64,000 nt of DNA, from contig NW_023503313.1 in NCBI RefSeq assembly GCF_014529535.1, positions 1,228,796 to 1,292,795 on the forward strand, in the 5' to 3' direction. The stretch comes from Bradysia coprophila. Lineage: Eukaryota; Arthropoda; Insecta; Diptera; Sciaridae. Positions 36,830 to 47,273 of this stretch are shown here, in pieces. Position numbers and translations under genes: made by a program. How positions within the stretch are numbered: position 1 is the stretch's first letter; each line of letters begins with the position of its first letter. The notes under the pieces were generated by a model. The model searched no databases. It had not been told where the DNA came from and saw only the letters and a program-made list of their open reading frames with translations.

Positions 36830-37787
36830 CGTTTCCTTTTACCAGCAGCCTGTAACGATGATATGAAAAATACTGAAAGTTAAAATTTAAGTCGAAGCAG
36901 TACATGTATTGTGTCGTGCGACACTATATATTCCCGTTTTTCTTTTCTGATCAATAAAGATGTTTGGCATTGACTGTTCGAAGTTTTTTCTGAGAGTTAC
37001 CAATTCACAAAAAATCAAAATACCCATCGGGTATTGGCTGAAAGCCCGTTCGGGTCTGCTGTTGCTGCATTTACACTGTTTCATTCTCTAGATTCGTTTA
37101 ATATTTTCAATCGTTTGGAACTAACTGATTCGATATACATAGTAAAGAATACACTCTGGATAAGTCGCAGTCGCTAGTGATAGAGAGAGGGAAAGGTTTT
37201 TAAAATGGAACAGAAAAACGATTTTTGAAGCGATTTTCAGTGAAGACCCGTCTTGGCTATGCTTCGATATTAACACTTCCGAAAATCAGAATCAGACTGA
37301 CCAAAGAAATTTAAAAGTAAAAGTAAAAGTTTTCTGAAAAAGCTAATAGTCACTGACAAGTCGTGTTGTTGACGAAGCATTAATAAGGTAACGAACTGGG
37401 GTTTCTTCTATTTCATTTAAAGTTAATGAAACGTAAGTTGACTCAACATGACACGTCGTAGGGCAACTCACCATTCAAAGCAACCTAAATTGTGCTATGA
37501 TTTCCTTTTCAAATAAATTCACTCGCACAACGGTGACGTTCGGTTTTTGTATGTTCAAATCAAAACTGTGTGACCCTCGTCCCCTAATTAGGGACAGTAT
37601 CGTGTAATGTAATAATATGGTTTCGAACCATGGTCTTATGAGGAACTGACACGCTCATTCAGCAAATATTTACTAAACAATCCAAACAGCCTTAAGTAAT
37701 TTTAGATAAAACTCCCAATCCCAATTAGGTTTGTATTTTGAACCATTCAATTCTCTTAAGCTACGTCCCACGCCAAATAAGTATGTC
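36830..37787. other. downstream flank of acetyl-CoA hydrolase, no gene
   Basis: Contains the poly(A) signal at 36953-36958 and then about 800 bases of AT-rich spacer with no recognised feature. Confidence 0.45.
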
Positions 37788-37795
37788 GTAAATAA

Positions 37796-38909
37796 TAGGG
37801 GTGGTCGATTTTTTGGGATCGGAAATGGACCCCAAAAAGCCACATACAAACTTTTTTCTTCATCATCACCGGGTTGCGAAAAATCAAAATTTGAAAATTT
37901 TCGAGTAGCCGATTTTTTCCCATTCTAAAAACCACCACGACCAGGTTGTACTTTTTTTTCAACCTTAAAACATCATTTTATCTTTCTATGAGGTCCACTC
38001 TAACATATAAAAAAGAAAAAAATTGAAAAAGTTTGCTGGCCGAGTTTTTGTGAGTCATCAAGTTTCGCCGAAGTCCGATTTTCCACAATTTTCAATATGA
38101 AAAAAACCTTTTTTTTGGCCGAAATATTTATAAACTTGTCTTGCGGTAGCTCATCGGAAAGGTATTTCCATAGCGGAAGCAGAAATAGAAACATTACCTG
38201 AAATAAATTTAAATTATTTTGAGTTATACCTTGTTACAAAGCCTAAAAACAGGCTAAATTTATCAGCAAGGAGAAAATTGGATTTTCTAAATTGCCTATT
38301 TTTACACTCTTTTGGTTATAAACATATTTTTCGCTACTAATTTATGAATTTCTGTCAAAAAAATCGCATTAACTTGCTGTATTAAAAAGTCAATTTTCTC
38401 CTTGCTGATAAATTTAGCCTGTTTTTAAGCTTTGTAACAGGTATAACTCAAAATAGTTTAATTTTTTCCCCGGTAATGTTTCTATTTCTGCGTCCGCTAT
38501 GGAAATACCTTTCCAATGAGCTATCGCAAGACAAGTTTATAAATAATTCGGCAAAAAAAAAACTTGTTTTTCATATTGAAAATTGTGGAAAATCGGACTT
38601 AAGCGAAACTTGATGACTCACAAAATCTCGGCCAGCAAACTTTTTCAATTTTTTTTTCTTTTTTATATGTTAGAAGGGACCTCATAGAAAGATAAAATGC
38701 TGTTTTAAGGTTGAAAAAAATGTTCAACCTGGTCGTGGTGGTTTTTAGAAAGGGAAATAATCGGCTACTCGAAAATTTTCAAATTTTGATTTTTCGCAAC
38801 CCGGAGATGATGAAGAAAAAAGTTTGTATGTGGCTTTTTGGTACCTATGGGCCACTAGAATTTTTTCTGGAGGGGTCCATTTCCGATCCCACAAAATCGA
38901 CCACCCCTA
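37796..38909. mobile_element. hAT-like foldback element, 8-base target duplication
   Basis: Starts TAGGGGTGGTCGA and ends TCGACCACCCCTA; TAGGGGTGG-type ends are typical of hAT elements. The flanks GTAAATAA (37788-37795) and GTAAATAT (38910-38917) are an 8-base direct repeat with one mismatch, the hAT target-site size. The two halves are near-complete inverted copies of each other (about 540 bases per arm), meeting near 38340-38360. The right arm has an extra ~30 bases (around 38845-38875) not in the left. No transposase frame. Confidence 0.75.
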
Positions 38910-38917
38910 GTAAATAT

Positions 38918-40868
38918 GCAATTCGGCACCGAATCATAAAATTCTTTATTTTTTCAGTCTTGTCTCTTGTTTCGTAATTAGTGGAATTTGAATGGTCGAC
39001 GTTATGATTTCTTGAACTATATTGACTGTTCGCTATTAATTAAAATTTTTGTTGTTCTAATCACACCTCTACTCAATGCTTCCATTTGTTCCTCTTTTTT
39101 TTATAAAATTACACATTTTCGAGGGGTGACGTGGAACAATTTTATATTCAGAATGGAATAATTTATCAGTTTGTCAAAAGTCTTGCTAACCTAAATAACC
39201 AATTTTACTTTGGCCTTTCATAAGTTCCTACTTTAAGATCAAATCTGTCACTTCTTTTGTTTAATGTTGATAGAAAATCTTCTACTTCATTCGTTTTACT
39301 ATGAGTGCACACTCATCGCTTATTGCTGTTGATATCAGTAATATTTTTAACATGCATTTTTTGAGACAATGTCGGAAATAATTCATAGAAAGTCACTACA
39401 AATAGTCATTTGTGTACCTGTTTTGGACGATTGATTTTAGGCAATTTCGCGGATTGTAGACCGAACGAAGTGAGGTACAGGTACACATGTGAATTTCCAT
39501 GCAAAGGGCAGAAAACCCGAGAAAATTTGAAAAATTGCCCTAATTTTCGGCCCGAAGCATGATAACGGTATTATTTCAACCCAAATTAAATCAAAACTAT
39601 TTCGTGTTTATTTCTAAATTCAATTCTTTCCAATTCATTTTGCTAGAGGTTTAGGTTAATCCATAGCGTAGACAGGAGTCTACGAAAAATACACCAACAA
39701 GTATTGCACATATTTACTAATCTAGGAATATAACATGCGTGCGTGTATTAGCTGGCTCATTAAATGACGCCTATACAATGAAGAAAAAACCAAAAAACTA
39801 ATAATCCCACCCATAGTGATATTAAACTAAGTGTAGCATAAGTATTTACAAATAAAACCATTTTTTTCAGTAACTTTATTAATATCACGAAAATTCGTTA
39901 ACCATCAAACGAAAGCCAGAATTTTTGTTTAGACTGGAATATGGAAAACATTTGTACAAAATAAGAGAGAAGAAAGAAAAAAATCACGAGCAATAATTAG
40001 TAGTTTCACAGTGCTTGAACGTTAACATGTTTCGTCCTTGTTTACAGTGGTGTTTCGCCTAAATAAATTCGGTACAGAGTTCTTATTGTAATTATAATAA
40101 GGGTTGTGGGTTGGTTTTAAATGTCTGCGATGTTTTAGTAGTACTGGCCGGAAATAAATTTTCATTCTGAGACAGTGCAACGCGAAACAGTGATTGTCGG
40201 TCGGAGGAAAAGATAAGTGAGCATTACACCAGTTAACCAGTAATGTTGATCAACACAGAAAATAATTATTTTTCGAAATTAGACTTTATTTTCACATTTT
40301 CTACTGTCTTGAATACTAAACACTCTAAGAACAATGATCGGAATGTTTTATGGGAATTAAATCCACTTGGATGTATGTCTTAAGTCTGTTGAAATTCATA
40401 CCATAGTTCTTGGTTCTTTATTTGTTGGTCTACACGTTAAGTTATCTCCCTGGTTTCATCAAGTATTTATAAGAAGTGCCGTAAAGAAACGTGACACCGT
40501 AACATCGATCTAATACTTTGAATTTATAGAATTAAAAAAAAATCGAATTGTCCTACCGTTTTGAAAGTTGTAATTTTTTACACGCTACAATTTCACCCCG
40601 AAAAACCACAAAATTTTCACTCCACAATCTCAAGTAAGCACAGAAACTAATCGATACAATTTTGTTGCTTGACTAATAATATTAAGCGTCTGAATAGACA
40701 AATTTCCTACAATTCATCAGTGATGCATCACTCTTAACATTTACGTCTTACGTTTTTCGGATGCCACGAACTATAATCGCTACATTATTCAAAATTATTA
40801 TTAATGCTCATCAGGTGATCCATGAACGTGTCTGAATTCATCGTTTGTGCTTGCCTTTACCGTGTCGC
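38918..40868. other. intergenic spacer
   Basis: About 1.95 kb without a gene. A short imperfect hairpin lies at 39405-39500 (TTTGTGTACCTGT...ACAGGTACACATG) with GACCGAACGAAGTGAGG at its inner right side. Nothing else recognised. Confidence 0.45.
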
Positions 40869-40869
40869 G

Positions 40870-40905
40870 TATATAATTCGGGCAAAATTTTACTTTAGAG
40901 TCAGT
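40870..40905 (+). promoter_or_regulatory. TATA box and initiator of the 48-residue gene
   Basis: TATATAA at 40870-40876 is followed 25 bases later by TCAGT at 40901-40905, the arthropod initiator consensus, with spacing right for Pol II. The ATG of the small gene lies ~74 bases downstream of the initiator. Confidence 0.6.
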
Positions 40906-40974
40906 GTCAAATTATTAGTTCTGGAAGAACCATACAGCCGAAGAAGTAGTAACACTTTCACTTGATTCCTCAAA

Positions 40975-41182
40975 ATGGATAAGAAACAAGGTATGACCAA
41001 TACTTTCCGTTCTTGAGATCGTTTATCACTTACATCGTAAGTTTTTTCAGCTGGCAAACCAAATCAAACCAACGCAGGTCCTAAACCAAATGCCGGCCCG
41101 GGTGGTAATGCACCAAAGTCAGACCATCAATCTACTCCAGCTAATCCGAACAATACCAGAAATGTTGGCGCTAAAAAATAAA
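40975..41182 (+). CDS. small two-exon gene, 48-residue Pro/Asn/Gly-rich peptide
   Basis: Function unknown; I recognise no family. Exon 1 is 40975-40990 (ATGGATAAGAAACAAG|GTATGA), exon 2 is 41051-41182 after TTTTTTCAG. The spliced peptide starts MDKKQAGKPNQ, continues with GPKPNAGPGGNAPK and ends NNTRNVGAKK before TAA. It is hydrophilic, with about half its residues Asn, Pro, Gly, Lys or Ala, no cysteine, no signal peptide and no predicted fold. Support for a real gene: TATA plus TCAGT initiator at the right distance, a 60-base intron with good splice sites, stop, and AATAAA at 41252-41257. Low-complexity short proteins of this sort can be stress-induced disordered proteins, but that is only a guess. 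Confidence 0.65.
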
Positions 41183-41251
41183 GGTTGTCGCTCGCTGAAC
41201 AAAGTGTTCATCACTTCATCATCATTTTATAAATATATAAAATTGAAAACC

Positions 41252-41257
41252 AATAAA
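41252..41257 (+). terminator. poly(A) signal of the 48-residue gene
   Basis: AATAAA 70 bases after the stop codon, in an A/T-rich 3' UTR; the nearby MITE starts 60 bases further on. Confidence 0.5.
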
Positions 41258-41316
41258 ATGATTGAAACATAAGCTGTGCAAGTTATTGTTTTGAAAATTC
41301 ATGCGGCTGGGTTCTA

Positions 41317-41600
41317 CAATTGTTAAACGTTTCCTACGTGCAGAATGAGCACCAGCTGAATATCACCAGCTGGACCTACTAACACACACTTATTGTATGA
41401 AAACAATCAAAACACATTCTTAACAACGTGTTTACTTCATTCATAAGTGTTATGTGCGCGCCATGGATGACGTTAACGTAGAAATGCACTGTGTGTAGGT
41501 TGTCCTTGAATTGTTTACAATACAAAGTGTTTTTGTTTGTACACCATCTGGTGATATTCAGCTGGTGCTCATTCTGCAAATAGGAAACTTTTAGCAATTG
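41317..41600. mobile_element. TA-flanked MITE of 284 bases
   Basis: TIRs of about 60 bases: CAATTGTTAAACGTTTCCT...GCAGAATGAGCACCAGCTG and the inverted CAGCTGGTGCTCATTCTGC...AGGAAACTTTTAGCAATTG. TA at 41315-41316 and 41601-41602. The arms differ at a few positions. It lies just after the poly(A) signal of the 48-residue gene. Confidence 0.65.
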
Positions 41601-41602
41601 TA

Positions 41603-43230
41603 ATAAGATCAAACGTAAGATTTATATCGTTACAAATGATCATCGAATGATTCGTCCTATGTTTGGGTTTAAGTTGTTTCCACATTTTCTTTGTTTGCTA
41701 CTTGTGTTTTTATCAAATAATTATGATAACCAGGTAGTATTAGTCCTAATTGGAACAATTCGAAGGAATTCATAGTTGGCACCCCCATGTTTGCATTGCA
41801 TCTTAATTCATTAATTTTTTTTTTAAATATGAAAAGCATTTTCAGCAATGAACTTGCGTGTGCGAGTTCACTTTTTACTTAGTTTAAAAGTGCATTCTTT
41901 TGGCACCGTGTGCCAGATTCCCCCATACCTTCTTGACGAAAAGTTCAGTCTCCGGACCGATCGCACCGAAAGTCTCGAAAGCGTGAATATGTACTGTTGT
42001 ATTAGGTCAATATACTTGTGACGTACCTGCTTTCGTACCTTTCGTAGATTGCGAACTTCATACAGAACTGATATAATTATTGGATCTACTTCGTCTATAT
42101 AAGAATTTTCAGCGGATTATTATAAAATCGTTTACCTCGTTAGTTTTAACAGGAAGATTTGCCTATGCATTAGTCAGACTTCATTTATTAGTTTTGTCGT
42201 CCCTCTCGTTTTCCGGTCTGTGCTTGTGCCACCTAAAAAAATGTATTTAAAAAAACACCTAAATTTGCTGCGCCTCCAGCTCCATACAATTATCATGAAA
42301 ACTTGTTTGCGTTCAGAAAATAGAGTGCCATTTAGTTTAGCCGTTTAACGCGTTTAACTCTCAAGCAATTATTTATGCTAATTATTCTCAACCCTTGGCA
42401 GTAAATTAGATTAGTTAGATGAAGAGTAAAACATTACTCAAATCTCCTTGGAATTGTTTTAATAAATTGAATGGACATGGTAGGTTATATATTTAGAATC
42501 ATAATGTCCAATGTACATTTTACTATTGGAATTAATGAATTCTGTTTTCTGAATTCTGTATTTTTGTATGGTTGTACTCGTTCTAGAGTAATCGAATCTG
42601 TATACCCATTGAGTCAAAATATCTTCTAGTTCTTCTTAATTCATTGATGATTCCCTCGATGATTCGAAAAAGAAAAGGTAGCTCACTTCGGTGATACTCG
42701 CTTCAAACTGACCTTCAAATTCATTAAAACAAAGCACTTCAAAGCACAAAGTAAAAGTTGTCCTCTTCATTTATTGATGTGTTTTTTTTTTATTGAAAAT
42801 ATAGTTTTCTGAACAACTTCTTTTGGACCAACTCTGAGTAAATATTAGTTTTGAGAAATGTATATTGCTAGTAACATAGAGATGAACGTTGTTTTAAAAA
42901 TACAAAACAAATAAATGTACAACAAAGGTCTCTCATTGTAACGTTGACTAATTTATTTAAATAAATAATTTGTGACTTGTTACTGACTGAAAATGAAATA
43001 TTAGTCGAGGTTCTTAACAGTTACAAATAAATTCTTATGAGATGAATCAACTCTAGCCGTAAACACCAACACATCGTATCTTACCTTTGACTTTAGTGAT
43101 GTAACTGAGCAGTAAACCAAGCAAGTTACGTTTTCGAATTCTACGGTTTTCTCAAGGACCTTACGCCGATCGCAGGGGCAAAAAGTCTTCTGTTTCTTTT
43201 TTGTGTAGTATCAAAAGTAATAGAAAGAGA
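41603..43230. other. intergenic spacer
   Basis: 1.6 kb of AT-rich DNA; no gene, RNA or clear repeat recognised. Confidence 0.45.
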
Positions 43231-44313
43231 CAATACAAAACGAGCCATCAGAACAGTCGGAGCGTTTGCTGCGACTGAGCCCCGTACAAACCCGTATATC
43301 TATTGCGTACGTGACCCTAGTGCGTCTGTCACCCTACTTTGACCGTAAGCCTATTGCGCCGGTTAATGTAGTTAAAGTAAAATTATTATGTAATGTGTAC
43401 ATCTTAGAAATTGCGCATAGCGCAATTACGAAGCCCCGAACGACGTTCCTTTCAAATGAAACATAAATTTCAAATCGCCCTAAAAATTTTATTTTTTTGA
43501 AGGGCCTAGTATCGGCCTCAGTCCGAGGACCCAAATTTAAAATTTTTTTCAACAACATTCTATTCGGCCTTTGATTACCTTCCAAATGAAACAAAAATTA
43601 CGAAAAACGGATGAAATTTGCTCGAGTTATATGTAAAATACACATAGGGCCCTAGTAGCATTTCACTTCTAAGGCCCTAACTCACGGTCCACTCACCCGA
43701 TTTTAAAAAACTTTTTTTTCCTGGAATGGTATTGACAATACCTATCATTTGCCGTGTCATTTACATTTCCATCGTTTATTTTGCCATAAATATCACCAAA
43801 AGACCTTAAATCACTTAGGTTGCCCTAACTCACGAAGGGCCGACCCGAATATACCCATCTACGAACCTAGCCTCACTATTTCGACTATGTTTCAGGGAAA
43901 AAAAAAATTTGAAATCGGATTTGATTTACTCAAGATATCGACGTGACGGACAGACGGACAAACAAAATTTTTATTGCAGATTCGTCATCTATGAACATAG
44001 GCAAACACTTTGCCCTTACCGTCTGCTTCGAATTCAATCAATTACACACGGCATCGTAATCCTATAAGCCCCTTTGTACTTCGTACGGGGCTAAAAATCA
44101 ATGCAGAACTTTGAACGACTACCGTATGAATGTAAAAAATAAAATAAATAATGAACCCAATGCTCCTAGTCAAAAAGATTTTTAGCCCCGTACGAAGTAC
44201 GAAGGGGCTTATAGGATTACGATGCCGTGTGTAATTGATGGAATTCGAAGCAGACGGTAAGGGCAAAGTGTTTGCCTATGTTTATAGATGACGAATCCGC
44301 AATAAAAATTTGG

Positions 44314-44361
44314 GCCGTCTGTCCGTCTGTCCGTCTGTCCGTCTGTCCGTCTGTCCGTCAC
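44314..44361. repeat. CCGTCTGT microsatellite
   Basis: Five to six tandem copies of the 8-mer CCGTCTGT in the right arm of the palindrome. Shorter runs of the same motif occur at 43945-43960 (inverted), 8292-8310 and 52270-52290, always in the same position within related elements. Confidence 0.75.
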
Positions 44362-44647
44362 GTCGATATCTTGAGTAAATCAAATCCGATTTCAAAATTT
44401 TTTTTTTCCCTGAAAGATAGTCAAAATAGTGAGGCTAAGTTCGAAGATGGGCATATTCGGGTCGGCCCTTCGTGAGTTAGGGCCACCTAAGTGATTTAAG
44501 GTCTTTTGGTGATATTTATGGCAAAATAAACGATGGAAATGTAAATGACACGGCAAATGATAGGTATTGTCAATACCAATCCAGGAAAAAAAAGTTTTTT
44601 TAAAATCGGGTGAGTGGACCGTGAGTTAGGGCCTTAGAAGTGAAAAG

Positions 44648-45367
44648 CTACTAGGGCCCTATGTGTATTTTACATAGAACTCAAGTAAATTTCATCCGTT
44701 TTTCGTAACTTTTGTTTCATTTGAAAGATAATCGAACACCGAATAGAATGTTGTTGAAAAAAATTAAATTTGGGTCCTTGGACTAAGGCCGCTACTAGGG
44801 CCCTATGTGTATTTTACATATAACTCGAGCAAATTTCATCCGTTTTTCGTAATTTTTGTTTCATTTGGAAGGTAATCAAAGGCCGAATAGAATGTTGTTG
44901 AAAAAAATTAAATTTGGGTCCTCGGACTAAGGCTGCTACTAGGGCCCTATGCGTATTTTACATACAACTCGAGTAAATTTCATCCGTTTTTCGTAATTTT
45001 TGTTTCATTTGAAAGATAATCGAACACCGAATAGAATGTTGTTGAAAAAAAAAATTGGGTCCTTGGACTAAGGCCGCTACTAGGGCCCTATGTGTATTTT
45101 ACATATAACTCGAGCAAATTTCATCCATTTTTCGTAATTTTTGTTTCATTTGGAAGGTAATCAAAGGCCGAATAGAATGTTGTTGAAAAAAAATTAAATT
45201 TGGGTCCTCGGACTAAGGCCGCTACTAGGGCCCTATGTGTATTTTACATATAACTCGAGCAAATTTCATCCGTTTTTCGTATTTTTTGTTTCATTTGGAA
45301 GGTAATCAAAGGCCGAATAGAATGTAGTTGAAAAAAAAAAAATTGGATCCTCGGACTGAGGCCGATA
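44648..45367. repeat. five tandem copies of a ~144-base unit
   Basis: CTACTAGGGCCCTATG recurs at 44648, 44792, 44936, 45077 and 45222, with a partial start near 45365, giving periods of 144, 144, 141, 145 and ~144. Each unit continues with an ACATATAACTCGAG-like stretch, CATCCGTTTTTCGTAA, TTTGTTTCATTTG and GGTCCTCGGACTAAGGC. The left arm of the palindrome has only one such unit. Units alternate between two variants (GGAAGGTAATCAAAGGCCG versus GAAAGATAATCGAACACCG). Confidence 0.8.
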
Positions 45368-45869
45368 CTAGGCCCTATGTGTATTTATACTCAATAAATT
45401 AAAATTTTAGGGCTATTTGAAATTTTTGTTTTATTTGAAAGGAACGTCGTACGGGGCTTCGTAATTGCGCTATGCGCAATTTCTAAGATGTACACATTAC
45501 ATAATAATTTTACTTTAACTACTTTAACCGGCGCATAGGCTTACGGTCAAAGTAGGGTGACACACGCACTAGGGTCACGTACGCAATAGATATACGGGTT
45601 TGTACGGGGCTCAGTCGCAGCAAACGCTCCGACTGTTCTGATGGCTCGTTTTTGTAATGTGACTTGGAACACATTAAAAAGCTAGAAGCTTTTCTCATAT
45701 TCAAATTCATTTCAGTCGAATAAAATTAGATCGATTTGTCCCTGACTGTGTTTTCTTCCATCGAAATTGCGATCGGCGTTACCTCATCATATACAACCTT
45801 GGGTATTCCATTTATACTGAGAAGTTTATGGCAAACTGCATTAACAGACAAAACAAACGTTGAAGAGTT

Positions 45870-46205
45870 TTCGTGTGAATTTAGTTCATTTGAGGCGAAG
45901 TCGAGGTCAATATACACACGAAAAATATATTGTCGATTTTTATCCCGAGTTAAGTAATGGAATTTACATACTACATGCGTCGAAAACTGTACTTTTCATG
46001 TTTCAAGCACTTCTTTCGATGTCCTCAGAATGTAAAATCTTCCGAAGCCCTCAGCATGCAAAATGCATTACATAACTTAGAATAAAAATGAAAAGTCTTG
46101 TTTTCGTGTGTTTTGCCTTGCCTCGGATCAACAAAATTCACCCTACTTTTCATCTTTTTATTCGTAGTTATGTAAAATACTATTACATGCTTTTGAAATC
46201 TCCAC
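45870..46205. repeat. hairpin cluster related to the insert at 14.13-14.34 kb
   Basis: AAAACTGTACTTTTCATGTTTCAAGCACT (split by mismatches) near 45977 and TTTTTATTCGTAGTTATGTAAAATACTATTAC near 46155 match the unit at 14131-14338. A second small hairpin (TTTTCGTGTGAATTTA ... TATACACACGAAAA, 45867-45925) has the tip motif AGGCGAAGTCGAGGTCA, the inverse of GACCTCGGCTTCGCCT. Confidence 0.45.
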
Positions 46206-46209
46206 AAAT

Positions 46210-46825
46210 TTCCATGTTTTCTGCAGTTATGTAATAGGTCACTTCTGACCCTAGGGAAAACGAAAACATGTAATATAGTACATTGTCAGTGAAGGAACTT
46301 GATATATTGTATCCAGATGAGTAAAAAAAATTCGAAAGGACGCATACTATGATCGCGTGTGCGAGATTCCCCGACACCCTTAAGCATGAGGTGCTTTTAC
46401 TCATCTGGATATACGAGATATTAAATCATTTCAGTGTTAGTGCAGCGTTTTACTTTAAAAGCGAAAGAAAGACTTTTTTTACTAATTATGATTCAGCCTT
46501 GTTCTTTTTAAAGAAGAAGTCAATATAGAAATTAAAATCAAGACAGGAGTCAATTAATTTATTTAACTATTGACCTGTTTTCAAAAACAAACCGTGAAAC
46601 GGCTCGAAATGTCAAATTCGTCGTTAAAAAATTCTAAATAAATTTTAATTGGAATAGTAGGTACAGTCGACGCTAGTGAAATTCGTCGGAACTAACAGTC
46701 ATCTTCAAGAAAGTTTAAAATAGAAACTACGCTTCACGGTGCTTGGGAGTTTCTCATATTTCTTTTATCTTTCAAAAAGTTTTCTCACCTTCCGTAAAGA
46801 CCAACACCAACGTACTTCAAGCATA
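46210..46825. other. spacer with a short hairpin
   Basis: GTATCCAGATGAGTAAAA (46309-46326) and TTTTACTCATCTGGATATAC (46395-46414) form an inverted repeat around ~70 bases. No gene seen. Confidence 0.4.
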
Positions 46826-46829
46826 ATTG

Positions 46830-47070
46830 GTACTCTAAATATGCTACTAAGACTTGAGAGTGTATCACACAACTGCAAAACATTGTCAAAAACCATTTCG
46901 TACAAAATAGTACTCTATTGACAGCCAGCGCTGGAAAAAAAATGAGGCGCTGAAATCTTAGGCCACCAATTTAATTGGCGCTAAATGTGTAGAAATGTGC
47001 ATTTGCCCAGGGGCGCTGAAAAGCTTAATCCACCACTGTCGACTATGATCACCTTTGCTTGGAGTGCGTT
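46830..47070. repeat. second copy of the 14.04-14.39 kb repeat, with its own insertion
   Basis: GGTACTCTAAATATGC...CACACAACTGC and, after ~115 intervening bases (46921-47036), GTCGACTATGATCACCTTTGCTTGGAGTGCG match the outer parts of 14040-14390 in inverse orientation. The intervening block begins CAGCGCTGG and ends CCACCACTG and is absent from the 14 kb copy. Confidence 0.5.
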
Positions 47071-47273
47071 TTTCATTTTTCTTTTTCTTTCAGGAAGTCC
47101 CCTCATCTTCCGTAACTCTTCCTATTGAAAACAGATTTCGTTTTTTTTTCGTTTCAAATCAATATTCATTTATTCAAACTAAGAAAGCATCGTACGGTTA
47201 CTCGTTTACGTTTACTAAACAAATCAACAAGAAAAAATTGGACGATGAAAAGTATGAAGTTATTTAAGAAAAT

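Larger units (their letters stand above)
43231..45659. repeat. giant palindrome, arms 0.87 and 1.48 kb
   Basis: The left arm (43231-44099) and right arm (44178-45659) are inverted copies around a 78-base spacer; outer ends read ACGAGCCATCAGAACAGTCGG and its complement. Each arm holds an element bounded by AGCCCCGTACGAAGT-like motifs (43432 and 44093 left; 44183 and 45455 right), so the structure looks like two head-to-head elements within a further inverted repeat. The right arm is longer by ~610 bases, explained by a tandem array (next entry) and an expanded microsatellite at 44314-44360. The arms are diverged by scattered substitutions. No protein-coding frame. Confidence 0.75.

Noticed and set aside
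44648-45367. Possible CRISPR-like array
   Set aside because: Units are contiguous 144-base tandem repeats without spacers, in a eukaryotic genome.
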